Origin: CAVSDF01 sp963726715
GTDB taxonomy: Bacteria; Bacteroidota; Rhodothermia; Rhodothermales; BA12
Direction of reading: 5' to 3'
Length of the DNA: 64,000 bases
Assembly (NCBI GenBank): GCA_963726715.1
Contig: CAVSDF010000010.1
Coordinates: 744,001-808,000, forward strand
Each line of letters begins with the position of its first letter. Within the stretch, counting starts at the first letter, position 1. Made by a program: the position numbers and the translations under genes. Under the pieces are notes generated by a model. It ran no database searches, was not told where the DNA came from, and worked only from the letters and a program-made list of their open reading frames with translations. Positions 16,749 through 25,613 of this stretch are shown here, one piece after another.

Positions 16749-16816
16749 CCCTCCGCCCCTACACGCTGGTCTCCGCGTGCGCAGGACTGTTTGGAGCAAG
16801 CGTCCACTCTTCCAGC

Positions 16817-16908
16817 CCTGTCATTGCGAGGAGCGACGCGGGAATCTGGATCGATGGGTGCCGTCGACCCGGATTGCCGCGGCCCCTCCGGGGCCTCGCA
16901 ACGACACA
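16817..16908 (-). repeat. MITE-like repeat B, copy 1
   Basis: Ends are near-inverted (CCTGTCATTGCGAGG against CCTCGCAACGACACA). Inside are TCTGGATCGA and CCGGATTGCC. A longer copy in opposite orientation lies at 34195-34313. No transposase is present. Confidence 0.8.
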
Positions 16909-17016
16909 GCCCTTTGGAGGGTGCGGATTCGGAACCGAACGGCCTCCAACAGCCTCCCCCGCGGCCAACGACAAACCACCCACTCCCCCCGTACCTTCCC
17001 GCCAAACCTCCCCCCG

Positions 17017-17169
17017 ATGGCCAGCATCGTCCGTGAGTTCTGGGCCTTCCTGCGCACGCGCAAGAAGTTCTGGCTCGCCCCCATCCTCATCGTCCTCGTG
17101 CTGCTCAGCGTCCTCATCGTCGCCACGGCCGGGAGCGCGCTCGCGCCGTTCATCTACGCGCTGTTCTGA
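17017..17169 (+). CDS. DUF5989 small membrane protein
   Basis: 50 residues: EFWAFLRTRKKFWLAPILIV then one hydrophobic helix ending GSALAPFIYALF. This matches the DUF5989 pattern (FLR-RKK-W-LAPI and S-A-APFIY-LF). Such proteins usually sit beside SxtJ-type membrane proteins and carbamoyltransferases in surface-polysaccharide loci; here neither neighbour is present. The start ATG follows a C-rich leader. Function unknown. Confidence 0.78.
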   Translation: MASIVREFWAFLRTRKKFWLAPILIVLVLLSVLIVATAGSALAPFIYALF

Positions 17170-17269
17170 GCCGAGGGCTCGGGATGCGACGGTTCGGAGA
17201 CCGCGGCGGTGCGGGTTGGCGGGACGTGGGCCGTGGGCTATCATCGGCGGGAGCTTCCGTCACCGCGCA

Positions 17270-17834
17270 ATGTCCCCTTCGCCCGACGACGTGACCCGGC
17301 TGCTCGAGGCGGCCCGCGCCGGGACGACCGGTGCCGGCGTCGCGCTCGCCGCCGTCGTCTACGACGAACTCCGCGCCCTCGCGCGCGCGCAGCGGCGCCG
17401 CCACGGCGCCTCCGACACGCTCAACACGACCGCGCTCCTCCACGAGGCCTACCTGCGCCTCGCCTCCAGCGACGACGCCGCGTGGGACGACCGCGGCCAC
17501 TTCTTCCGCACCGCCGCGCGCGTGATGCGCCACGTGATGGTCGACGAGGCACGCCGCCGACGCGCTGCCAAGCGCGGCTCTGGCGCCACGGCCGTCCCGC
17601 TCGACGAGGCGTGGATGCGGCCGCTCCCCGAGAGCGTCGACCCCGATGCCCTCGACGAAGCGCTCGTCCGCCTCGCCGCCCTCGACGCCCGGCAGGCCGA
17701 GATCGTCGACCTGCGCTTCTTCGTCGGGCCTGACCATCGACGAGACGGCCGACGTGATGGACCTCTCGCCCGCCACCGTCAAGCGCGACTGGACCGTCGC
17801 CCGCGCGTGGCTCTACGACGCGATGAAGCCCTGA
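17270..17834 (+). CDS. ECF-type RNA polymerase sigma factor, one frameshift
   Basis: About 187 residues. Region 2 shows LNTTALLHEAYLRL and GHFFRTAARVMRHVMVDEAR; region 4 shows LDARQAEIVDLRFFVG, then after a frame change LTIDETADVMDLSPATVKRDW. This is the sigma-70 ECF subfamily common in Planctomycetes and Rhodothermales and often paired with TPR-bearing kinases, as here. The frame breaks at 17726-17730, where GGGCCTG would read correctly with one G fewer. The kinase gene begins 98 bases downstream on the same strand. Confidence 0.87.
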
Positions 17835-17870
17835 CCCCGCAGGGCGGCGCCTGACCCCGCAGGGCGGCGT
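17831..17870 (+). repeat. 20-base tandem duplication over the sigma-factor stop
   Basis: CTGACCCCGCAGGGCGGCGC is followed directly by the same 20 bases with one change. The first unit contains the sigma-factor stop codon. Confidence 0.8.
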
Positions 17871-17931
17871 GCGGGCTGCGCCGTTTCGGGCGATTTCCGC
17901 GCCTTGTGCCAGACCCACGCCTCCGCCCGCG

Positions 17932-20478
17932 ATGACCGACCCCGCCCGCACCGACCACGACCTCACCGCCGATCTCCTGATCGCCGCCCTCGACCGCCCG
18001 CCCGAGACGCGGCGCGCGTGGCTGGCCGGGGCCGTCGCCGACGCCGGGATGCGCACGCGCGTGCTCGCCCTCCTCGACGCCCACGACGCCGACGGCCCGC
18101 TCGACACCCCGCTTCTCGTGCGCGAGTTGCACGACAGCGGCGGCCAGCGCGTCGGGCCGTGGCGGCTCGTCGACCGGCTCGGCGAGGGGGGGATGGGGAC
18201 GGTCTGGCGCGCCGAACGCGCCGACGGCACCTACGACCGCGCCGTCGCCCTCAAACTGCTCCGCACCGACGGCGGCAGCAGCGGCGGCGGCAGCGACGCG
18301 CTCGCGGTCCGGCTCGCCGCCGAGCGGCAGATCCTCGCGCGCCTCGAACATCCCCGCATCGCCCGCCTCTACGACGGCGGCGTGACCGACGACGGGCGCC
18401 CGTACCTCGTCCTCGAACGCGTCGACGGGCAGCCGATCACTGCGCACGCCGACGCGCGCGGCCTCGGCGTGCCCGAGCGGCTGCGGCTGTTCCTGCAGGT
18501 GTGCGACGCCGTCGCGTACGCGCACCAGAACCTCGTCGTCCACCGCGACCTCAAGCCCTCCAACGTCTTCGTGACCGACGCGGGCGAGGTGAAGCTGCTC
18601 GACTTCGGCATCGCCAAGCTCCTCGAAGACCCCGGCGTTCTCGGGGGCGACGACGCCCTCACCCGATCGCAGATCGCCCTGACGCCCTCGTACGCCGCCC
18701 CCGAGCAGCTCCGCCGCGCGCCCGTCACGACCGCGACCGACGTGTACGCGCTCGGCGTGATGCTCTACGAACTGCTCAGCGGCGCCCGCCCGTACGCCCT
18801 CACCGGCCTCACGCCCGCCGACGCCGAGCGGCTCGTGTGCGAGACCGACCCGCCACCGCCGTCGTCGGTGGCGCCGCCCGCGCGTGCCCGAGCGGTCCGC
18901 GGCGACCTCGACACCATCGTCGCCCGCGCCCTCGCCAAGGAGCCGCTGCGCCGCTACGCCTCCGCCGACGCCCTCGCCGCCGACATCCAGCGCCACCTCG
19001 ACGGCGTACCCGTCGTCGCCCGTCCGCCGACGATGCGCTACCGCGCGGGACGCTTCGTGCGGCGCAACCGCGTGGGCGTGGCCGCAGGTGCTGCCGTGGC
19101 GGTCGCCCTCGTCGCCGGGATGGGGGGGACGGCGTGGCAGGCCCGCAAGGCCGAAGCCGAGGCCCGAAAAGCCGAAGCCGTCAACGATTTCCTCGTCGGG
19201 ATGCTCGGCGCGCCCGACCCCACCGAGGAAGGCCGCGATGTGCGCGTGGCGACGCTCCTCGACCGCGCCGGGGCCAGCGTCGATTCGGCCTTCGCAGATC
19301 AGCCCGACGTGGCCGCGTCGATGCACCGCACGCTCGGCATCGTCTACCGCGAACTCGGCCTCTACGCCGACGCCCATCCGCACCTGCGCGCCGCCCTCGA
19401 CCTGCGGCAACGCGGCGCGGCCCGCGAGCGCCTGCAATCGGCCAACGACTTCGGAGAGCTTCTGTACCTGCAAGACAGCCTCGCCGCCGCCGACGCCCTC
19501 CTGACGCCGCTTCTCGGTCCGGCGCGCGCCCTGCCACCCGGCGACGACCTGCGCGCGGCGGTCCTCGGCAACCTCGGGTACGTCCGCTTCTTCCAGCGAG
19601 ACCTCGTCGGGTCGCGCGCGATGCACGAGGAGGCGCTCGCCGTCCTCGAAGCCCAGAGCCTCCCCGACAGCGTCGAGATGGCCTCACAGATGGGCAACGT
19701 GGCCGTCGTGCGCACCAACCTCGGCGAGCACGCCGCCGCCGCCGCCATCCTGGAGCGGCAGGTGGCCATCTACCGCGCGCGCCTCGGCCCCGGCAACGTC
19801 CGCGTGGCACGGGCGCTCAACAACCTCGGCTCGGCGTATTACGCCGCCGAACAGCCCGGCAAGGCGCTCGCCGCCGCCACCGAGGCCGTCGCCGTGTTCC
19901 GAAGCACCGTGCCTGCGGGCAGCCCCGAACTCGCGGGCGCCCTCAGCAACCTCGCCCCGATCCTGCTGGCCCTCGACCGCCCCGCCGACGCCGAGTCGGC
20001 GCTGCGCGAGGCGATCGCCGGGTTCGAGCCAGCCCTCGGGCGCGACCACGTGCGCACCCTCGCCGCGCGCATCAAACTCGGGCAGGTGCTGATCGCGCAG
20101 GACCGCCCCACCGACGCCGAGCCTCTGCTGCGCGCCGCCCTCCTCACCGCCGACGCGAAGACGCCGGAGAGCCATCCGCTTCGCGCGAACACGCGCGTGG
20201 CCCTCGCCGCCGTGCTCGTCGCCACCGGCCGACCAGCGGGTGCCGTGTCCCTCCTGCGCGAGGCCGTCGCGCTGCGCGAGGCGACGCTCCCCGACGGCCA
20301 CGCCGACCGCGCGGTCGCCCTCAGCCTCCTCGGCGACGCCCTCCGCCGCGCCGGTCGCGCCGCCGAGGCCGCGCCCCTCCTCCGCGAGAGCCACGCCGCC
20401 CTCGCCCGCACCCTCGGCCCCGCGCACCGCCTCACCCGCGACGCCGCCGACCGCCTCGCCGCTCTCCAAGCACCGTAG
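17932..20478 (+). CDS. membrane serine/threonine protein kinase with C-terminal TPR repeats
   Basis: 848 residues. The glycine loop LGEGGMGTVW is near residue 83, the ATP lysine in AVALKLL near 108, the catalytic loop VVHRDLKPSNV near 200 and the DFG motif in VKLLDFGIAKLL. The activation segment has LTPSYAAPEQ. A single membrane helix (VGVAAGAAVAVALVAG) near 380 is followed by about 430 residues of TPR-like helices (for example ARALNNLGSAYYAAEQPGKAL and LSNLAPILLALDRPADAESAL), presumably outside the membrane. It lies next to an ECF sigma factor, so the pair probably forms a signalling unit in which the kinase controls the sigma factor. No frameshift. Confidence 0.93.
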   Translation: MTDPARTDHDLTADLLIAALDRPPETRRAWLAGAVADAGMRTRVLALLDAHDADGPLDTPLLVRELHDSGGQRVGPWRLVDRLGEGGMGTVWRAERADGTYDRAVALKLLRTDGGSSGGGSDALAVRLAAERQILARLEHPRIARLYDGGVTDDGRPYLVLERVDGQPITAHADARGLGVPERLRLFLQVCDAVAYAHQNLVVHRDLKPSNVFVTDAGEVKLLDFGIAKLLEDPGVLGGDDALTRSQIALTPSYAAPEQLRRAPVTTATDVYALGVMLYELLSGARPYALTGLTPADAERLVCETDPPPPSSVAPPARARAVRGDLDTIVARALAKEPLRRYASADALAADIQRHLDGVPVVARPPTMRYRAGRFVRRNRVGVAAGAAVAVALVAGMGGTAWQARKAEAEARKAEAVNDFLVGMLGAPDPTEEGRDVRVATLLDRAGASVDSAFADQPDVAASMHRTLGIVYRELGLYADAHPHLRAALDLRQRGAARERLQSANDFGELLYLQDSLAAADALLTPLLGPARALPPGDDLRAAVLGNLGYVRFFQRDLVGSRAMHEEALAVLEAQSLPDSVEMASQMGNVAVVRTNLGEHAAAAAILERQVAIYRARLGPGNVRVARALNNLGSAYYAAEQPGKALAAATEAVAVFRSTVPAGSPELAGALSNLAPILLALDRPADAESALREAIAGFEPALGRDHVRTLAARIKLGQVLIAQDRPTDAEPLLRAALLTADAKTPESHPLRANTRVALAAVLVATGRPAGAVSLLREAVALREATLPDGHADRAVALSLLGDALRRAGRAAEAAPLLRESHAALARTLGPAHRLTRDAADRLAALQAP

Positions 20479-20612
20479 GAGAGGCGCTCGCCCGTCCGCC
20501 TCCTGCCCCTCGACACTCGTCCACTTCGGCAGGCGCGCTCGGATGTGAGGTCGATGCCGCACCCGCACCGGCGCGGAGCAGGCGGCCCGCCAACCGCCCT
20601 GCCCTTCGCGCG

Positions 20613-23600
20613 TCAGCGCACGACGACGAGGCGCTGCGTGCGGCGTCTCGCGTCCGGCGGCGAGGCGCACCACGATAGACGCCCGGCGCGAGGCGTCGGC
20701 GTCGAGCACGACGCCTCGTGGCGCCCCGCCGCGCGCGTCTCGTCCACCAGCACCGCCACCTCGCGCCCGAGCAGGTCGTAGACGCTCACGCGCACCGCCT
20801 CGGCCGTGGGCAGCGCGAAGACCAGCGAGGCGCGCTCCGAGGCCGGGTTGGGCGCGGGCGGCGAGAGCGTCACCGCGCCGACGGCGGGCGCGGCGGGTGC
20901 GGCGCCCGCCGTCGCGACCGGCGTGGCGGCGAGGAAGGTGCGCGGGCGCGACCACGGCCCCACGCCCACTTCGCTGCGCGCGCGCACCCGCCACGCGTAC
21001 CGCTGCCCGTCGGCCAGGCCGCTCAGCCGCAGCGAGTCGGCGCGCACGGCGCTGTGCTCCTGCACGAGCGTGGCGAAGAGCGTGTCGCGGGCGAGCTGCA
21101 CGTCGTAGGTGCTCGCCGGGGCCAGCATCGCCCAGCGCAGGAGGGGGCGCGACGTGGCGGCGGCGCTGTCGTAGGGCGCAAAGGGCAGCGGGCGCTCGGG
21201 CACGCCCACGGCGCGGCGGGCCACCACGTGGAGACGCTCCCCGGCGGCGTGGCTGTGGCGCAGCGGCGTGGTCAGGCGCACGGTCTGGCCCTGCACGTCG
21301 CGCACCTGCACGACTTCGGCGGTGGGCAGTCCGGCGCCGAGCGTCACGATGTCACCCGCCGCAAGCGGACCGGCAGCGGTGCCGGTTCGGTGGCCGTCGC
21401 TTCGGTGCCCTCAGTGCCTTCCAGTGGCTCGTCCGCGCGGGGCGGCGGGGCGGTGGCGCTGATCTGCGTGTCGCCCGCATTGGCCGCAGCGCTCGTCTGC
21501 GGCCGGGTCTGGAGCAGCGAGGCCTCCTGCAGCCACAGACGCGCGTCGTATCCCGCCGCCACCAGCTTCGTCTCGCCGCCGATGGTCACGTACAGCCCGT
21601 AGGTGCTCTTCTCCGTCTGCGCCAGGTCGGTCGTCAGGTCGGCGAGGGCCGAGACCTCGACGATCTTGACTTCGACGTTCTGGCCCCGCAGCAGGTCGAG
21701 CGGCGAGAGCTGCGACGAGGCCGGGTTGGCCTGCGCGAGCGCCGTGAGTGCGTCGCTCACGAAGGGCGTGACGTCGTCGCGCACCTGCACGAAGGGCGGG
21801 GCGAACTTCTTGTCGATCTTCGCCAGCCCGATGCCCGGCAGCTGCGTGCTCTCGAGCATCCACACGAGCGGCACGAGTTCGGCGAACGGCTTGCCGAGCG
21901 TGAGCACGGACGGGAAGGGCACGCCTGGCAGCTTGCCGCAGCCCCAGTCGAGCGCGTCGGCGGGCAGGTCGCCGAGGAACGAGAGGTCGACGACCGGGCG
22001 GACCGCGGCCCCTGCCGGCCGGGCCGAGGGTGGTGCCGATGGCCTTGCAGAAGGTGGCGGGCAGTTCGGCGAGCTTCTGGGCGCCGTCGGAGAAGCCGCG
22101 AACGGCGAGCGCGGCCATGAGCGCGCGCGAGGTCGCGTCGTTGATGGCGATCGTCGTCTCGCGCACGACGTTGGGCTGGACGGTGAGCGTCTCTCGGCGC
22201 TGCCGACGGCGTCGCGGATCCTTCGGCTTGGCGGTGAGCGTGACGGGCACGTCGGAGACGACGCCGGGCGTCAGGTAGACGCTTCGGATGCGGCCCTCGT
22301 CGTCGGTGAGGCCGTTCGAGCGTGGCGCCGCAGCGCGTGCCGTCGCCCGCGGGTCGGGGTCGCAGAACGTGCCCGGTCTGCCCCGGCGTGACGGCCCCGA
22401 AGCCTGGCGTGATGGCTACCGCAGGCGGCGGAGAGCGCCACCTCGAAGTTCTTGGCGGGCTGCCCCTGCTCGTCCTTCACCGTCACCTCGACCTCGACGC
22501 ATCCGCTGCGGCAGACGCGCTCGGAGAGGTCGGCGGTGCGGATGCGGTGGCGCGCCACGACGGCGAGCGCCCCGCTCGGCCCGGCGATGAGGCCCGACGG
22601 TACGGCAGAGACTTCGCTGTGCCGCGAGGCCGGTGGCGGAGGCGGCACGCAGCTTCATGGTGAAGGTGTAGACGGGCGGGGCGACCTTCCACGTCGTGCC
22701 GCACGGCGCGACGCCGCACTTCTGCTTCACGTCCACGGCCTTGCCCGCGGCGTCCTTGCCCGTGACGCCCCCAGGAACGCATGGCCCGTGACGGCGGTGG
22801 CGACGGAGACCGAGGCGGGCGTGTAACTGCCGTAGTCGGTGACGCTGTAGGACTGGATGACCTCGGCGCTCTCGCCGGGCGCGAGCGAGGCGATGGTCGT
22901 GTCGGTGCGCGTCTTGCGAGCTCTCGCGCGTGTACGCCGGAGCCGACTTGTAGAGGACCGCCGCGACGTTTTCGGGGTAGGCAGCACCGCAAGCCCACTT
23001 GCAGTGGCACGCGGATGTCGGTGATCGCGGCGTCGGAGCGGTTCTCGATGTGGCTCACGACGAAGAGCGTGTCGCCCTTGCGGTACGTCCGGCCGGCCTC
23101 CAGCGCCTCGGCCCACACGACGAGGCCGGGCTTCTTCACGTCCACGTAGCGGGTGGCCGTGTTCTTCTGCGCCGTCGTCGTCGGTCACTTCGAGCGGTGA
23201 CGAGGTAGCGGCCTTCCTCGGCGTAGGTGTGCGAGGGCGTATCGCCAGTGCCCGTCGCGCCGTCGCCGAAGGCCCAGCGGTAGGAGGCGACGGGGACCTT
23301 GTTGCCCGGCGCGGTGGCGTCGGTTTCGTGGGACTGCTTGCTGGCGAAGCTCCCGTCGAAGGCGATCGTCAGCGGCTGGGCGTCTTTCCACTCGAAGAGG
23401 GCGACGGGCAGGCCGCTCGGGAGCGTGAAGACGGCGTACCAGTCGTTGATGCGGAACGGGGCGCCGTTGAGGATTCCCAGGCCTCCTCCGCCCGCCGCCG
23501 CCGCCGCGGCCTGGGCGCGGAACGTGGCGCACTCGGCGTAGCCGCTGGCGGGGCCGGCGAGGCTGGTCTGGAGTTGCGGGTTATGGCCGACGAAGCCCTC

Positions 23601-23945
23601 GGGCACGACGATGCCGGCGGCGGCGTTGGTCTTCGCCTCACCGTAGCCGCTGGGGACGTAGTCCGCCGACGTGCCGCCCAGAGAGACCTTGCTGTACCTC
23701 CCGTAGCCTCCCGAGAGGCCGAGTTGGACCAGTATGTCGGGCCAGATGGCCACGACGCCTGCGCCGCACTGCGTGCCACCGGCCTCGTGTGTCTCCCACG
23801 AATACACCGAGCGCGTCATCTTGACGCTGTCGCGCACGGTGGCGCGGGTGGCCTGCGCGCCGCTCACCTGCGCGGCGAGCGGCCGCGGCGTGGCGACGAG
23901 GAGGGTCCCGGCCAGAAGGCCGAGGACGAGCGAGATGCGTTTCAT
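20613..23945 (-). pseudogene. large exported PKD-domain protein with T9SS sorting tail, broken by at least a dozen frameshifts
   Basis: The signal peptide MKRISLVLGLLAGTLLVATP starts at 23945. A PKD domain follows (PVASYRWAFGDGATGTGDTP), then a CARDB-like stretch (YRKGDTLFVVSHIENRSDAA), further unrecognised domains (TLTVQPNVVRETTIAINDAT; LVWMLESTQLPGIGLAKIDK) and a fibronectin-III-like domain (SGLADGQRYAWRVRARSEVG). It ends in a type A T9SS tail (PPAPNPASERASLVFALPTA ... TQRLVVVR). The coherent segments alternate between all three minus frames. Breaks are inferred near 23185, 23166, 22985, 22920, 22770, 22625, 22400, 22320, 22020, 21360, 20710 and 20655. Each segment keeps normal coding composition, which suits recent decay or poor consensus equally well. 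An intact product would be about 1,100 residues, secreted to the cell surface. Confidence 0.72.
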
Positions 23946-24072
23946 GGACCTGGGGAATACCTCTTGGTCTGAGAAGGCGCAGTTCTCCCCGCGATGGGCT
24001 CACGTGGCGCAAATTTTTCGCCCGGCAAACGCGACAGCCAGCCGGGATATGCCGCGCCTCATCGCCTCTCGG

Positions 24073-24891
24073 TCACCAGCGCACGCCGTCGACGACCAGG
24101 GCCCGGTGGTCGGAGAGCGTGTCGACGGGCACGGACGCGCGGGCGCAGCCGACCGCGCCAGTGGTGAACCAGAGGACGTCGATGCGCTTCACCGGGCGGC
24201 GCGCGGGAAACGTCAGCCCCGCCGAGCCGTCGCCGCAGGCCGTCCACGCATCGGTCCATCCCGCCGCGCGGGCGAGGCTGTCGACGCCGCTGCCCGGTTC
24301 GGAGTTGACGTCGCCGCCGACGAGCAGGCGCCGGTGCCCGGCGCGGCGCAGCGAGTCGACGACGGCGGTGAGCGTCGCCATCTCCTGCCGCCGGTAGCGG
24401 TCGCTCGTCGCGTCGAGGTGCGTGTTGACGACGGTGATGCGCCCGGTCGGCGCCGCGACCTCGGCAATCAGAGCGCCGCGCGGCTCCGTCGATCCACCCG
24501 CGCGGGCCTGCGGCGGGTCGATGGGCAGGTGGCGCAGCGCGTGCCGCGCGATGGGCCAGCGCGAGAGGATGGCGATGCCGTACTGCCCGCCCTGGTAATC
24601 GAGCGTCTTGCCGAAGGCGGCGTGGTAGCCGGTCAGGCGTTCGAGCACGGCGGGCTGGTCGACGCCGCCCGAGCGCGTCGTCCCCACATCCACCTCCTGC
24701 AAGAGCACGACGTCGGGCCGCTCGCGCCGCACGAAGTCCGCGAGCCGCTCCAGGTTGTCGCCGCCGACGGCGTCCTTGCCCGCGTGAATGTTGACGCTCA
24801 CCACCCGCAGCGGCGCCGTCTCGGACGTCCGCGCACCCGCGCATCCGGAGAGGGCGACGAGGCCGAGAATCAGACGAAGCGAAGCGCGCAT
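24073..24891 (-). CDS. endonuclease/exonuclease/phosphatase-fold lipoprotein
   Basis: 272 residues from the ATG at 24891, chosen because it gives a proper lipoprotein signal (LILGLVALSGC). The EEP fold is shown by RVVSVNIHAGKDAVGGDNLE, PDVVLLQEVDVGT, ITVVNTHLDAT, RRLLVGGDVNSEPGSG and the final SDHRALVV. These supply the Asn, Glu, Asp-x-Asn and Asp-His residues of the metal-dependent active site. Members cleave phosphodiesters in nucleic acids or phospholipids; the exported location favours an extracytoplasmic phosphodiesterase. The substrate is unknown. Confidence 0.88.
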   Translation of the reverse strand: MRASLRLILGLVALSGCAGARTSETAPLRVVSVNIHAGKDAVGGDNLERLADFVRRERPDVVLLQEVDVGTTRSGGVDQPAVLERLTGYHAAFGKTLDYQGGQYGIAILSRWPIARHALRHLPIDPPQARAGGSTEPRGALIAEVAAPTGRITVVNTHLDATSDRYRRQEMATLTAVVDSLRRAGHRRLLVGGDVNSEPGSGVDSLARAAGWTDAWTACGDGSAGLTFPARRPVKRIDVLWFTTGAVGCARASVPVDTLSDHRALVVDGVRW

Positions 24892-25089
24892 CAGAGCGGA
24901 GGTGAGACCGCCCGCGCAACGCCCACGCCGTCTGGCGGTCCCGGCCCGATGCGCCGTAGAGGACGTGCTCGAACGTCCCGCCGCCCGTCCATCAACCGCC
25001 AAGCCTCCTACTTCGCGATTTCCCGATCGGCAAGCCGTGCATCCCACGCGCCGCGCCCCCCACACCTGCGCCCGGCGCCCGGCATCGCG

Positions 25090-25575
25090 TCACGCGCCGC
25101 GCGCGATGGCGCGCGAGGCCATCGCATCGAGGGCGTCGTGGAGGCGTTGGAGGGGCGTGTCGGGCAGAGAGGTGCCGAGGGGGACGTGCCACGTCACGCG
25201 GCGGGCGGTTCCGTTGGCGGTGACGCTGAGGCTGTAGCCGGGCGTGAGGATGTCCTGCCCGCCCGTCTCCATCCCGTCGGCGGCGCGGATGCGGGCCCAG
25301 ACGGCGCGGACGCTGTCGGGCGCGAGGCGTCCGCGAGCCTGTACGGTCTCTTCTGGATAGCGGCCCTCCCAGCGGAGCACAGAGCCGTCGGCGCGGATCG
25401 AGTGGCCCTGCACGCGCCCGCCGCCGGTCGCCCGTCCGACGAGGACGACGAGGTCCGCAGGCGGCGCTTCGTTCGCAGCGACGGTCCTGTGGCGGTGCGC
25501 CGAGTTCGCGCAGGCGCCGAGGGCGAGCAGCACGGCGAAGGCGCAGGCCGTGACGGCGGATCGGTGGGTCGGCAT
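25090..25575 (-). CDS. lipoprotein of unknown function
   Basis: 161 residues from MPTHRSAVTACAFAVLLALG, followed by the lipobox cysteine (LGAC). The mature part contains VVLVGRATGGGRVQGHSIRA and TPLQRLHDALDAMASRAIA. I do not recognise the family. It lies between two larger minus-strand genes, 39 bases after the stop of the sortilin-like gene. Confidence 0.7.
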   Translation of the reverse strand: MPTHRSAVTACAFAVLLALGACANSAHRHRTVAANEAPPADLVVLVGRATGGGRVQGHSIRADGSVLRWEGRYPEETVQARGRLAPDSVRAVWARIRAADGMETGGQDILTPGYSLSVTANGTARRVTWHVPLGTSLPDTPLQRLHDALDAMASRAIARGA

Positions 25576-25613
25576 CGGGGGGCGGAGATGGGGGAGCGGC
25601 ATCGCGGGTTGTG

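Larger units (their letters stand above)
16597..17016. other. gene-free repeat nest, about 420 bases
   Basis: Contains three repeat types in sequence: GACGAC-rich simple sequence (16651-16680), a CCCGGCGAAAGC-type element (16721-16748) and a MITE-like element B (16817-16908). No coding frame looks real. It separates a minus-strand permease from plus-strand genes, so it must hold promoters in both directions, but none is clear. Confidence 0.7.
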
